DNA from: Calditrichia bacterium | Lineage (GTDB): Bacteria; Calditrichota; Calditrichia; Calditrichales; J004 | NCBI GenBank assembly: GCA_020635035.1 | Contig: JACKAO010000004.1 | Location: 300,000-363,999 of the forward strand | Direction: 5' to 3' | Length of the DNA stretch: 64,000 nt | Shown: piece after piece, positions 25,960 through 35,107 of the stretch | Layout: every line of letters begins with the position of its first letter | Position numbering within the stretch: the stretch's first letter is position 1 | Translations under genes and position numbers: made by a program | The notes under the pieces: model-generated | What the model was told of the DNA's origin: nothing | Databases searched by the model: none | What the model saw: the letters and a program-made list of their open reading frames with translations, nothing else

Positions 25960-27621
25960 ATGCAATCTAAATCTTTTAAAACCGCCCTCAATATTTTCAT
26001 AATAGTCTTTGCTTTTTTTGCAGGATTTTCTTTGAATAACTCTGATTTTTCTGTTAAGGACATTGCTTCTGCAGCAAAAATAATCGGTCTGGAATATACT
26101 CCTGCAGAAATGGATTCCATGCAAAGTGAATTAAAAGACAACCTTGGTTCTTATCAAAAAATCCGCTCATCTGAAATTCCAAATTCTATTTTACCGGCTT
26201 TAAGTTTTAATCCACTACCGGTTGGAATTAAAATTTCAAATCAGAATCAACCATCCGTGTTCACTGAATCAGAAAACAAAATCTTACCTGAAAACACTGC
26301 AGAACTCGCTTTTTATTCTGTTGGTGACCTTGCTCAACTGCTAAAATCACAGAAGATTTCTTCAGTTGAATTAACAAAAATGTATCTTGATCGGCTAAAA
26401 GAGTTTGGTCCCAAACTTGAATGTGTTGTTACCCTTACCGAAGAACTGGCGCTGAAACAGGCAAAGAAAGCAGATGAAGAAATCAGATCCGGCAAGTATC
26501 GCGGACTGCTGCATGGTATTCCGTATGGCGCTAAAGATTTACTCGCGGTTAAAGGCTACAAAACAACCTGGGGAGCCGTTCCATACAAAAACCAGGTGAT
26601 CGATGAAGATGCGACGGTGATAAAAAAGCTTGAAGAAGCAGGGGCTGTTCTTGTTGCTAAACTCACTCTTGGGGCTTTAGCCTGGGGTGATGTCTGGTTT
26701 GGTGGGAAAACGCGTAACCCCTGGAACCTTGAGCAAGGATCGAGCGGTTCATCCGCAGGTTCTGCTTCGGCAACGGCAGCCGGTTTGGTGGCTTTTGCAA
26801 TCGGAACAGAAACATGGGGCTCAATTGTTTCACCATCCACCCGCTGCGGTACAACAGGATTGCGCCCGACCTATGGTCGCGTAAGCCGTCATGGTGCCAT
26901 GGCTTTAAGCTGGTCAATGGACAAGATCGGACCTATTTGCCGGACTGTGGAAGACTGTGCGATTGTGTTTGATGCCATCTATGGCAGGGATGATCTTGAT
27001 CAAACGCTAATTGAAACTGCATTTGGATACAATCCGGATATTAATATTAATAATCTTAAAATCGGATATGTTAAAAGCGATTTTGACCATGACTATCCCG
27101 GCAAAGAAAACGATCTTGAAACTCTTGAAAAAATAAAAAACATGGGGATCGAACTTATTCCAGTAAAATTACCTGATATGGATGTTAATGCACTTGGCTT
27201 TATTCTGAGTGCAGAAGCTGCAGCTGCATTTGATGATCTGACACGTTCGGGAAAAGATGATTTAATGGTTCGGCAAATAAAAAATGCCTGGCCCAATGTT
27301 TTTCGTGCATCCAGATTTATACCTGCCGTGGAATATATACAGGCAAATCGTTTAAGATATAAGTTGATTCAGGAAATGGCTACTTTGATGGAAACGGTTG
27401 ATATTTATATTACGCCATCTTTGGAAGGAGATAACCTGTTGCTCACAAATCTGACGGGCCACCCTTGTGTTGTATTGCCCAATGGATTCAATGATAAGGA
27501 TTGTCCTGTAAGTATAACGTTTACCGGAAAACTTTTCGACGAAGCAAAATTGCTGGCATTTGCAAAAATATACCAGGATGCTACAGATTTTCACCTAAAA
27601 CATCCGCCAATCTTTCAATAA
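25960..27621 (+). CDS. Exported amidase-signature-family hydrolase
   Basis: A 553-residue amidase (GatA-like fold) with an N-terminal hydrophobic segment (ALNIFIIVFAFFAGF) and a ~100-residue leader before the catalytic domain. The Ser-cisSer-Lys triad is visible: Lys in GIPYGAKDLLAVKG, cis-Ser in QGSSGSSAGSASATAAG and nucleophile Ser in ETWGSIVSPS. This rules out a simple GatA, which is cytoplasmic and has GatB/C partners. ATG at 25960 is preferred to the TTG two codons upstream. It would hydrolyse an amide outside the cytoplasmic membrane; substrate unknown. Confidence 0.85.
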   Translation: MQSKSFKTALNIFIIVFAFFAGFSLNNSDFSVKDIASAAKIIGLEYTPAEMDSMQSELKDNLGSYQKIRSSEIPNSILPALSFNPLPVGIKISNQNQPSVFTESENKILPENTAELAFYSVGDLAQLLKSQKISSVELTKMYLDRLKEFGPKLECVVTLTEELALKQAKKADEEIRSGKYRGLLHGIPYGAKDLLAVKGYKTTWGAVPYKNQVIDEDATVIKKLEEAGAVLVAKLTLGALAWGDVWFGGKTRNPWNLEQGSSGSSAGSASATAAGLVAFAIGTETWGSIVSPSTRCGTTGLRPTYGRVSRHGAMALSWSMDKIGPICRTVEDCAIVFDAIYGRDDLDQTLIETAFGYNPDININNLKIGYVKSDFDHDYPGKENDLETLEKIKNMGIELIPVKLPDMDVNALGFILSAEAAAAFDDLTRSGKDDLMVRQIKNAWPNVFRASRFIPAVEYIQANRLRYKLIQEMATLMETVDIYITPSLEGDNLLLTNLTGHPCVVLPNGFNDKDCPVSITFTGKLFDEAKLLAFAKIYQDATDFHLKHPPIFQ

Positions 27622-27644
27622 TATCATCCAAGAACGTTTGTTAT

Positions 27645-28112
27645 ATGTATACTCTTGAGACTTCGCAGGTAGTTAATACAACTATGGGAAATGCCTGGGA
27701 TTTTATAAGTTCTCCCCGCAATTTAGATAAAATTACGCCTGAAAATCTAAGCTTCAGTATAATTTCAAATGTGCCTGATGAAATGTATAATGGGCTGATT
27801 ATTGAGTATAAGATTAAGATTCCGCTGATAGGAAAGCAAACATGGATCTCAGAAATAAAGCATATCCGGCCGGGTGTTTCTTTTGTTGATGAACAAAGAC
27901 AAGGGCCGTATAAATTCTGGTACCATTATCATGAAATTCGAAAAGTTGAAAACGGCGTTTTGCTGATTGACCGTATAAATTATGAACTGCCTTTTCCTCC
28001 AATAGGAAGAGCAGTGCATTTGCTTTTTGTAAAGAATACTTTAAATAAGATATTTGAGTTTAGAAAGAAAAAATTTGATGAACTCCTTAACGGGAAGAGT
28101 TCATCAATGTAA
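27645..28112 (+). CDS. SRPBCC-family (START-like) protein
   Basis: A 155-residue protein of the polyketide-cyclase/SRPBCC group that binds hydrophobic ligands: LETSQVVNTTMGNAWDFISSPRNLDKITPENL is the standard N-terminal helix-grip start and QGPYKFWYHYHEIRKVENG the central strands. Similar proteins are often annotated 'ligand-binding SRPBCC'. The ATG at 27645 is 24 bases after the amidase stop; the longer in-frame extension would lie within the amidase gene. Confidence 0.75.
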   Translation: MYTLETSQVVNTTMGNAWDFISSPRNLDKITPENLSFSIISNVPDEMYNGLIIEYKIKIPLIGKQTWISEIKHIRPGVSFVDEQRQGPYKFWYHYHEIRKVENGVLLIDRINYELPFPPIGRAVHLLFVKNTLNKIFEFRKKKFDELLNGKSSSM

Positions 28113-28120
28113 AATCTGTT

Positions 28121-29185
28121 TCAACGTTTAACCATATCTATCAAAGCTTCCAGTGCCCGATCGTCTCCTGATTCACCCAGCCAGAAGATTGCTTTCTTCC
28201 TGACTTTTGGATTGGGATGTTCTTTAGCCACTTTAATCAGTTTTTCTATCCCCTGACCTTTGTCAAGCTGTGATAAAGCAAAAACTGCTTTTTCCTGCAA
28301 ATCAGTTTCATTCTCATCAAAAATGATATCTGAAAGAGTACTTTCCGCTTTTTTCCCTGCCAGTTGCCCCAGCCAAAAAATAGCTTTCTCTCTTACTTCA
28401 TGGCTCTGCGCATTTTTTGCCAGGTCAATTATTGTATCCGTGGATTCATCAGATTTAATGTTATACAAAGCAAACACCGCTTTTTCTGCTACATTCTCGT
28501 CCTTGTCATTCAGAGCAATCCCTTTTAGAAAAGGTAATGCCTTTGGATTATCCAATTCGGCAATCCAGAAAACAGCATCTTCTCTTAACTCAGAAGAATT
28601 GTTGTTTTCAATAATTTGTTTTAAAAAGGTGTAACTTTCAGGTGCGGATTTATGAAGTCCTGCTGCTGTGATGAAGTCTTTTTTTAAATCATCGGAATCT
28701 GTCTGTCCATACAGCTGTTGCACAAGGTTGATGCTCTCCGTCTCATTGGAGTGGCCAAGCCAGATAACATTCCTGTTTGCAAGGTCATAATGCACATCAA
28801 TAGTGCTCATATCGACATCAATGACTGTTTCAGACTTCATAATAAATATCATTGCCAGTTCTTTCATTACATTTTTATCTGAATGGCTGTCTTTCCCTTT
28901 CAGTGTTTCAAGATAGTTTACCGGTAGTTCCGGATATAAATATTCCCCCAGTTTTTTTCTTCCCTCCCACTCGCTGTTAAAATGACCGATATAAGAGTTT
29001 TCCGGCATCATTCTCTCAAATGTGTAAATAATCAGATATTCGGAAGGGCTGTTTTTCTGTGTTTTAATGGCATCAGACCATCGTTGTTGCAGGTTCTGTT
29101 CTTTTGTTCCTGATGGGATTATTTCCTGTGCTGAAAGAAACGTATAACAAAAGATGACTATTAAGATTTTTGCTGATGTTTTCAT
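28121..29185 (-). CDS. Secreted HEAT-repeat protein
   Basis: A 354-residue protein with signal peptide MKTSAKILIVIFCYTFLSAQ. The first ~190 residues have no recognised domain; the rest is about five HEAT-like repeats of ~31 residues, each with a near-identical helix (REDAVFWIAELDN, AEKAVFALYNIKS, REKAIFWLGQLAG, QEKAVFALSQLDK, RKKAIFWLGESGD). It is last in the sigma/anti-sigma/TPR-HEAT operon and its repeats match the upstream gene, so they are paralogues. HEAT solenoids bind proteins; a periplasmic scaffold for sensing or envelope repair is an inference. Confidence 0.83.
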   Translation of the reverse strand: MKTSAKILIVIFCYTFLSAQEIIPSGTKEQNLQQRWSDAIKTQKNSPSEYLIIYTFERMMPENSYIGHFNSEWEGRKKLGEYLYPELPVNYLETLKGKDSHSDKNVMKELAMIFIMKSETVIDVDMSTIDVHYDLANRNVIWLGHSNETESINLVQQLYGQTDSDDLKKDFITAAGLHKSAPESYTFLKQIIENNNSSELREDAVFWIAELDNPKALPFLKGIALNDKDENVAEKAVFALYNIKSDESTDTIIDLAKNAQSHEVREKAIFWLGQLAGKKAESTLSDIIFDENETDLQEKAVFALSQLDKGQGIEKLIKVAKEHPNPKVRKKAIFWLGESGDDRALEALIDMVKR

Positions 29186-29228
29186 GATATCTCCATCTCA
29201 TCATTATTTTAGATGTTTAACTATTCCT

Positions 29229-30701
29229 TTATTTGGGCTGATTAAATAAAATATCTTCCAAAGCCTTTACGGCTTCATCCGCGCCGCTTTGGCCAAGCCA
29301 GAATATTGCTTTCTTACGAATTGCAATATTTTTATGGTTTTTGGCGATATCGATTAAATCCTTTATTCCCGCATCATTGTCCATTTCATAGAGAGAAAAC
29401 ACGGCTTTTTCCTGTACTTTTTGTTCATTGTCGGTCAAAGCAATCTCTTTTAATTTTTTTAGTATTTCAGTGTTTGTTTCAAGCTGTGAGAGCCAGAAGA
29501 CTGCTTCACTGCGTAAATCAGCATCTGTATGCTTTTCTGCAATTTCGATTAATCTTTTTTGAGCAACATTTTGCGGCAGCTGGGATATTGCAAAAATTGC
29601 TTTTTTACGAACCTTATATTCGGGGTCGTTGTTTGCAGCATAACTGATTGCAGCATAATGTTTTTCAGATCGGGCATTTTGCGAGAGCCAGAATAATGCA
29701 TTTGAACGCAATTCAATATCCTGGAGATCTTTTGAAAGGCTGATCAGCAGATCCATAGCTTCTTCGTTATCTACCTGTGATATGGCAAAAATGGCTTTTT
29801 TCCTTACATTGAAATCTTTATCGTTGATAGCATATTCTTTAAGTTTCTTCAAAGCTTCTGTTTTATTTTTTGCATTCTCTCCAATCCAGAAAACAGCATT
29901 CTCTCGTAGTTCACTGTTTTTATGATTCTCAGCAATTTCATACAGGTATTGCATGCCTGTATCATCTGCCATTTCACTCAGTGAAAAGAGTGCTTTCTTC
30001 TGAACTTTTTCATCCGGATCGTTTAAAGCACGGTCTTTTATGAATTCGGCAGTATTTTTATCTGTTCTGTTCTGTGCCAGCCAAAACAGGGCATCTGCGC
30101 GCATCTCAACCTGGTTGTCAGATTTTGCAATACTGATCAGTTTTTCCCGGGCCTGATTGTCTTCAAAACTTCCAATGATGTAAACCATCTTTTTGCGGAT
30201 ATTTTCGTTTTTTGTGCTGTCAAAAATCTTAAGAACGGCTTCCAGCGCTTTTTCATCGCCGCGCGATTGAAGGGCATGCAAAACAGCAAGAGATACTTCA
30301 TCGGACTCTTTGTTTTCAATCATTTTAAGACGTTCGCGGTAAACCGGTTTATCCTGTTTGTCCAGCTCTTCTGCCAAGCGTACCATATTCTGCATAGCAT
30401 CATCATGCCATTTCGATTCCGGATATTTTTCAATGAACCGGCTGTAACAATCAAAGGAAGCTTCTAAGTTTTGTTCGGATTTTTCAATCGAATAGCACAG
30501 CCAGAATTGTGCATCATCTGCCCATGAACTGGACGCATATTTACTGAGCAATTCATTAAAGATATCCGATGCTTTGGCCCAGTCTTTCTCAAGAACAAGT
30601 TTATAACCTTTTTCGTAAAGCTCATTGGCTTTTTCATCCGGGCTTACAGCCGCACAGAGAAACCCTGAGAGTAACAGTGCTAATAGAATAACTTTTTTCA
30701 T
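29229..30701 (-). CDS. Exported TPR/HEAT-repeat protein
   Basis: A 490-residue protein: signal peptide MKKVILLALLLSGFLCAA, two tetratricopeptide-like units (ANELYEKGYKLVLEKDWAKA, ASFDCYSRFIEKYPESKWHDDAM) and then about ten HEAT-like repeats alternating between FALSQ/FALYE and FWLxQ types (VRKKAIFAISQ, LRSNALFWLSQ). The start at 30701 has a strong AAAGGAA site and begins the signal peptide; an in-frame ATG 129 bases upstream is inside the anti-sigma gene. The gene follows the anti-sigma gene by 13 bases, suggesting it is regulated by or feeds back on the ECF sigma factor. Confidence 0.85.
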   Translation of the reverse strand: MKKVILLALLLSGFLCAAVSPDEKANELYEKGYKLVLEKDWAKASDIFNELLSKYASSSWADDAQFWLCYSIEKSEQNLEASFDCYSRFIEKYPESKWHDDAMQNMVRLAEELDKQDKPVYRERLKMIENKESDEVSLAVLHALQSRGDEKALEAVLKIFDSTKNENIRKKMVYIIGSFEDNQAREKLISIAKSDNQVEMRADALFWLAQNRTDKNTAEFIKDRALNDPDEKVQKKALFSLSEMADDTGMQYLYEIAENHKNSELRENAVFWIGENAKNKTEALKKLKEYAINDKDFNVRKKAIFAISQVDNEEAMDLLISLSKDLQDIELRSNALFWLSQNARSEKHYAAISYAANNDPEYKVRKKAIFAISQLPQNVAQKRLIEIAEKHTDADLRSEAVFWLSQLETNTEILKKLKEIALTDNEQKVQEKAVFSLYEMDNDAGIKDLIDIAKNHKNIAIRKKAIFWLGQSGADEAVKALEDILFNQPK

Positions 30702-30714
30702 TATTTTTTCCTTT

Positions 30715-31488
30715 CTATGATTCTTCTCTTTTTTTACCGGTTGAATTTCCTTCCCGGTTTTCCATTCTTGCATCAAGAAGCATTTTCTCCATGTTAATCT
30801 TAAACATGATAGATTGCTCGTTGGCGCCATTCTTGATTATTTCAATTGAAGGCAGATCAAATTCATTTTCCAGGTTTGTTATCTGCATTAAAATCATCTC
30901 CAGATCTGATAATAAACTGATCACCCTTTTGTTTGGAGAATCTTTCAGCAATTGTTTAAGATCGGCCGTTTTCTTAAGCAGATCGCCTGAGATTTCCTTT
31001 TGAAAACTAAAATCAATTTTTCCGGCATCCGGATTGTCAGAATCCAGATTTACAATTCCTAACAGCAGCACTTTTGAATCTTCAAGCAGATCAGCAGTTT
31101 CTCTGTTTAAAGCAATCTGCTGAATAGTATTGTTATTTATCTGTTTGTTGTCGGCTGGCTTATCAAAAAGCAGGTAGCCAATAAAAATACCTGCTGCAAT
31201 AAAGGCGGCAGCTTTGTAAATAACCGGCCAAACAACCGCAGGCTTCTTATCCTGCCAGGTATTTAATTTTTGATCCAGTCGCTGATAGAAGGTTTCCCAA
31301 TAATCTTCTCCCGGATCAGGAACTTTGTAATTATGGGTAAGCTGCAAGGTTTTGTCCATTGAGTTAAACTTTTTTAAACAATCAGGATCATTTTCCAGCT
31401 CTTGCCGGATCCGTTCCTGTTCTTCTTTTGATAATGCTTTAAAGCTTCCACTTGCCAGCAATTCCAGGTATTTGTTACAATTTTTCAT
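30715..31488 (-). CDS. Membrane anti-sigma factor (non-zinc type)
   Basis: A 257-residue protein with a cytoplasmic N-terminal domain (about 1-85: CNKYLELLASGSFKALSKEEQ), one membrane helix (VVWPVIYKAAAFIAAGIFIGYLLF) and a periplasmic C-terminal domain. The first 45 residues look like an anti-sigma domain but the HxxxCxxC zinc motif is absent. Its start overlaps the sigma gene stop by 4 bases (ATGA), the classic sigma/anti-sigma pairing. It should hold the sigma factor inactive until an envelope signal arrives. Confidence 0.75.
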   Translation of the reverse strand: MKNCNKYLELLASGSFKALSKEEQERIRQELENDPDCLKKFNSMDKTLQLTHNYKVPDPGEDYWETFYQRLDQKLNTWQDKKPAVVWPVIYKAAAFIAAGIFIGYLLFDKPADNKQINNNTIQQIALNRETADLLEDSKVLLLGIVNLDSDNPDAGKIDFSFQKEISGDLLKKTADLKQLLKDSPNKRVISLLSDLEMILMQITNLENEFDLPSIEIIKNGANEQSIMFKINMEKMLLDARMENREGNSTGKKREES

Positions 31489-32066
31489 TTTGCTTCCTCC
31501 AGCCCGAAGTCAGAACGATAAAAACTAAGTACCTGCTGCAACTTTTTAACACCCCTGAACAACAGGCTTTTAACCGTTCCTTCTGATGTTTCAATAATTT
31601 CGGCAATCTCCCGGATTGTGTGGTCTTCATAATGTCTTAAAATGAAGGCTGTTTTTTCGCGCGGAGATAATTGTTTCATTGCTTCATCCAAATGTTTTTT
31701 TATGAAATGTGATTCCAGGTTGTTATCTGCACCGGAATGTGTCAAAGCCGACTCTTCTGTCATATTCTGTGTATCATCTTTTACAGTCATAACAATCCGG
31801 TCAATTTTCTTTCTTTTGCTATCGATATGGCTGTTTACTGCAATTTTATACAGCCAGCTGATAATATTTGATTCCTGCCTGTAAAAGGCTATAGATTTAA
31901 AGAACTTAATAAAAACAACCTGGCTCAAGTCATCGGCATCATTGTGATTTCCGGTAAGACGGTAGGCAATCGTATACAGATGCTTTTTATGGTTCTCTAC
32001 AAATTCCCTGAATGCATCACGTTCACCCAGTTTTATGCGTCGAATTAGTTCCTGCTCGCTGTTCAT
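31485..32066 (-). CDS. ECF-family RNA polymerase sigma factor
   Basis: A 193-residue sigma-70 family factor. Region 2: LIRRIKLGERDAFREFVE ... DADDLSQVVFIKFFKSI and WLYKIAVNSHIDSKRKK; region 4: LSPREKTAFILRHYEDHTIREIAEI and GTVKSLLFRGVKKLQ. The ATG at 32066 was chosen because the sequence then starts MNSEQELIRRIKLGERD like most family members and has AAGGAA nearby; an ATG 24 bases upstream is also possible. It is the first gene of the four-gene minus-strand operon and probably transcribes it. Confidence 0.88.
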   Translation of the reverse strand: MNSEQELIRRIKLGERDAFREFVENHKKHLYTIAYRLTGNHNDADDLSQVVFIKFFKSIAFYRQESNIISWLYKIAVNSHIDSKRKKIDRIVMTVKDDTQNMTEESALTHSGADNNLESHFIKKHLDEAMKQLSPREKTAFILRHYEDHTIREIAEIIETSEGTVKSLLFRGVKKLQQVLSFYRSDFGLEEAK

Positions 32067-32195
32067 CGGTTCCTTTTTTTGGCCTTTCAAACAATATGAC
32101 GAGGGAATATAGCATTGGGTTTACATTGTTTATAAATTTTAAAGAAAAATAAGTACATTTCGATCTTGTAAAAACAGATTCAAATCAGGAGTCAC

Positions 32196-34535
32196 ATGCG
32201 TCTCTTTATTGTTTTACTCACTTTTACGATGCTTTTAAATGCCCAGGATAACAGCTGGATGCTTTATGACGACAGCCAGGTTGCGGTTGTTGAAATTACC
32301 ACGTCACCGGAAGCTGTGGATTTTATGTACACCAATCCCTGGAGCGATTCTCTCCATTTAGCATCGGTACATTTTAAAAATGCCATGATTGATGAAACAA
32401 TTGATTCAGTTGGAATCAGGCTTCGCGGAAACACATCGCGTGACTCGCAGAAAAAATCATTTAAGCTGGATTTTGAACATTTTGTTGATGGAAGGGAGTT
32501 TTATTCGGTTGATAAATTAAATCTGAATGGTGAACATAATGATCCAAGTATTATGCGCTCAAAAATCTCCTGGGAAATGTTTCATCAGGCCGGATTGATT
32601 TCTTCACGTGCGGCTCATACAGCTGTCTATATAAATGATAAGTATTACGGACTATACCTTTCAGTAGAGCATTATGACAAGGAATTCATCAGGAAAAATT
32701 TTAAAGATGCCAGTGGTAATTTATATAAATGTCTTTATCCTGCCGATCTGGTGGATCATAGCGACGATCCGGAGAATTACCCTGAATATCCTAAACATAC
32801 TCCAAACTGGGATGCCGGCAGACGTGTTTATGAGCTTAAAACGAATGAAGCGGAAGACGATTATAGCAAGCTGGAACGATTTTTAGATATTGTCAATAAT
32901 ACCCCGTCCTATCGATTCAGTGATTCACTGGAAGCTGTTCTGGATGTTCCGGCTGCGATAAAAATGATGGCAATGGATGTTTTGCTCGGAAGCTGGGATG
33001 ATTACTGGGCAAATATTAATAATTTTTATATGTACCACGAACCTGAAAACGACAAATTCTATATTATCCCTTACGATTATGATAACACCATGGGGATTGA
33101 CTGGTTTGCAGTTGACTGGGATCAGGCAGATCCTTATGAGTGGCCCAGGCTTAATTGGGACTTCAGGCCGTTAGTAGAAAATATCCTTGCAGTGCCCAAG
33201 TATCATGATTTTTATACACATTTTCTGGAATTTTATTCGCAAAATGTGTTTGATTTAAGTCTCTGGGATGAACGTCTTACTGAGTTGAAAAATCAGGTAT
33301 CAGTTTATGCTGAAGCGGATACTTTTAAATTCCGAGACTGGGGATTTACAAACGAAGACTTCAATAATTCTTACGATTCCTACTCAAATCAGCATGTCAC
33401 CCGTGGTCTTCGTCAATATGTTAACAACAGGAATGCATCACTTGGTTCGTACCTGTATTATCAAAACGGCGCACCGTATATTTACGCTTGTGACTATTAT
33501 CCAAAAAATCCCACGGCTGATGACACTATTTATGTGGAAATTTCAGCTTTTGCACACCCGGGATTTTCGGCTCTCGAGTTGCAATACCAAATAGGTGAAA
33601 ATTCTCCTTTTCTGAAGCAGGTTTTTACTCATCAACCTGTTGCGGATTCCAAAAGGATTGAAGATGCGGACCGCTGGGTAGCTAAATTACCACCTTTAAA
33701 AGATGCTGCTTCATTGCGCTTTATAGTTTACGCCCTGGCAAATTCTCAAATACTTTTCTACCCGAAAGATGCGATCGCTGTTAATGTAACCGGTACAGGG
33801 CAGGAAGGTGTTTTAATTAATGAATTTTTAGCATCTAATACTACTGTAAATGTGGATGAAAATGCACAATATGAAGACTGGCTGGAGTTATATAACAGTA
33901 ACGAAGATACAGTGGATCTTTCCGGTTATTTTTTAACCGACAAGGACACAACACTTAACAAGTGGCGCATACCCGATGGTACAAAAATAGCTCCCAAGGG
34001 ATTCCTGTTATTCTGGTGCGATGAAGACCAGTCACAGGGACCATTGCATACCAATTTTAAAATAAGTGCCGGTGGAGAGTTTCTTGCACTGGTTGCCCCC
34101 GATGCTATAACTGTTTATGATTCCCTGTCATTTGGTCCGCAGGTTACAGATATATCCTATGGACGCAATCCTGATGGAAGTGCAAACTGGGAATTTGCAT
34201 TACCAACACCGGGCTATACGAATGTTGTCACGGCTATTAAAGACAATACACTGCTTCCGGTAGCTTTTGAAATGCTTGCTTATCCTAATCCGTTTAACAA
34301 CACACTAAGTATCAGCTATTCTTTACCCGTAGAAAATAATGTGGATGTGCAGATTTTTGATATCCTTGGCAGGCAGGTCTGGCAGAAAATGATATCCCAT
34401 CAGCACCCGGGGAAATATGCGGTTAAATGGCAGGGGGCAGCTTCTTCAGGCTTAGCAGCAGGTTCAGGTGTTTTTATCGTAAAAATTTCTGCAGGAAAAT
34501 TTCAAAAAACTCAAAAAGTTTTGTTGATCAAATAA
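32196..34535 (+). CDS. CotH-kinase-family surface protein with lamin-tail domain and type IX sorting signal
   Basis: A 779-residue secreted protein: signal peptide MRLFIVLLTFTMLLNAQ; CotH domain (about 20-400) with VGIRLRGNTSRDSQKKSFKL, VYINDKYYGLYLSVEHYD and FYIIPYDYDNTMG; a bridging beta-rich region; a lamin-tail domain (about 545-680: VLINEFLASNTTVNVDENAQ ... WLELYNSNEDTVDLSG); and a C-terminal sorting domain (MLAYPNPFNNTLSISY ... VLLIK). CotH proteins are atypical protein kinases; the acidic motifs needed for activity are not assigned here. It is divergent from the sigma-factor operon across a 129-base promoter region. Confidence 0.88.
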   Translation: MRLFIVLLTFTMLLNAQDNSWMLYDDSQVAVVEITTSPEAVDFMYTNPWSDSLHLASVHFKNAMIDETIDSVGIRLRGNTSRDSQKKSFKLDFEHFVDGREFYSVDKLNLNGEHNDPSIMRSKISWEMFHQAGLISSRAAHTAVYINDKYYGLYLSVEHYDKEFIRKNFKDASGNLYKCLYPADLVDHSDDPENYPEYPKHTPNWDAGRRVYELKTNEAEDDYSKLERFLDIVNNTPSYRFSDSLEAVLDVPAAIKMMAMDVLLGSWDDYWANINNFYMYHEPENDKFYIIPYDYDNTMGIDWFAVDWDQADPYEWPRLNWDFRPLVENILAVPKYHDFYTHFLEFYSQNVFDLSLWDERLTELKNQVSVYAEADTFKFRDWGFTNEDFNNSYDSYSNQHVTRGLRQYVNNRNASLGSYLYYQNGAPYIYACDYYPKNPTADDTIYVEISAFAHPGFSALELQYQIGENSPFLKQVFTHQPVADSKRIEDADRWVAKLPPLKDAASLRFIVYALANSQILFYPKDAIAVNVTGTGQEGVLINEFLASNTTVNVDENAQYEDWLELYNSNEDTVDLSGYFLTDKDTTLNKWRIPDGTKIAPKGFLLFWCDEDQSQGPLHTNFKISAGGEFLALVAPDAITVYDSLSFGPQVTDISYGRNPDGSANWEFALPTPGYTNVVTAIKDNTLLPVAFEMLAYPNPFNNTLSISYSLPVENNVDVQIFDILGRQVWQKMISHQHPGKYAVKWQGAASSGLAAGSGVFIVKISAGKFQKTQKVLLIK

Positions 34536-34574
34536 AAAACTTATCCGTTTTATCTTGCGAACTCCAAATTATGG

Positions 34575-34601
34575 TACTAATCCAATACTTTTTGATTAGT
34601 A
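34575..34601. repeat. 8-bp inverted repeat in the gap after the CotH gene
   Basis: TACTAATC (34575-34582) pairs with GATTAGTA (34594-34601) over an 11-base loop in the 220-base gap between the CotH gene and the STAS gene. No T tract follows, so it is not a typical terminator; it may be a regulatory site or chance. Confidence 0.25.
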
Positions 34602-34755
34602 TAATTGGTGTTTCTAACATTGTGATTCAGAATAGTGTATTTCAAAGCTGTTCAGCCAAGCCTGTTTTTTTGCTGAATAAATCCATTTCAGTTTGTCCTA
34701 TACATTCCTTAAATTAATTTTCATTAATTCACTTCGCATTAATAAAGCACTTTTT

Positions 34756-35106
34756 ATGCTGAAAATAAATCAGGAATTTGTCCGAAATTTAGTAATCCTT
34801 GAGCTTAAAGGGTTTTTGAACACTCGTTCGGATCTGGATGTGTTCAATCAAAGCATCGAGCGTCTTATAAATGCCGGGAAAAAATTTGTAATACTGGATT
34901 TGTATGACGTCCCCTGGATTAACAGTCTGGGACTTGGAAATATTATTGCAGCGATGTCATCATTGAGACATCGTGATGGTGAGCTAAAAATTGCCAATCC
35001 TTCACCAAAAGTAAACATGTTACTTACAATGACATCCACTATTTTGATCCTTGAAACTTTCAATACTGTACGTGAAGCAGTAGACAGCTTTGAGAATAAG
35101 AAATAA
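34756..35106 (+). CDS. STAS-domain anti-sigma factor antagonist
   Basis: A 116-residue single-domain STAS protein: FVRNLVILELKGFLNTRSDLDVF, then AGKKFVILDLYDVPWINSLGLGNIIAA, where the Ser of NSLG matches the phosphorylated Ser of SpoIIAA/RsbV. The start at 34756 begins the STAS fold directly; a longer in-frame start would add a non-conserved leader. It probably works in a partner-switching system; the RsbU-like phosphatase at 62281 in the same window could act on such a protein but there is no direct link. Confidence 0.82.
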   Translation: MLKINQEFVRNLVILELKGFLNTRSDLDVFNQSIERLINAGKKFVILDLYDVPWINSLGLGNIIAAMSSLRHRDGELKIANPSPKVNMLLTMTSTILILETFNTVREAVDSFENKK

Positions 35107-35107
35107 T

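Noticed and set aside
25863..26141. Open frame on the minus strand opposite the amidase 5' end
   Set aside because: It overlaps the exported amidase leader, has no recognisable domain and no ribosome site; most likely a shadow.
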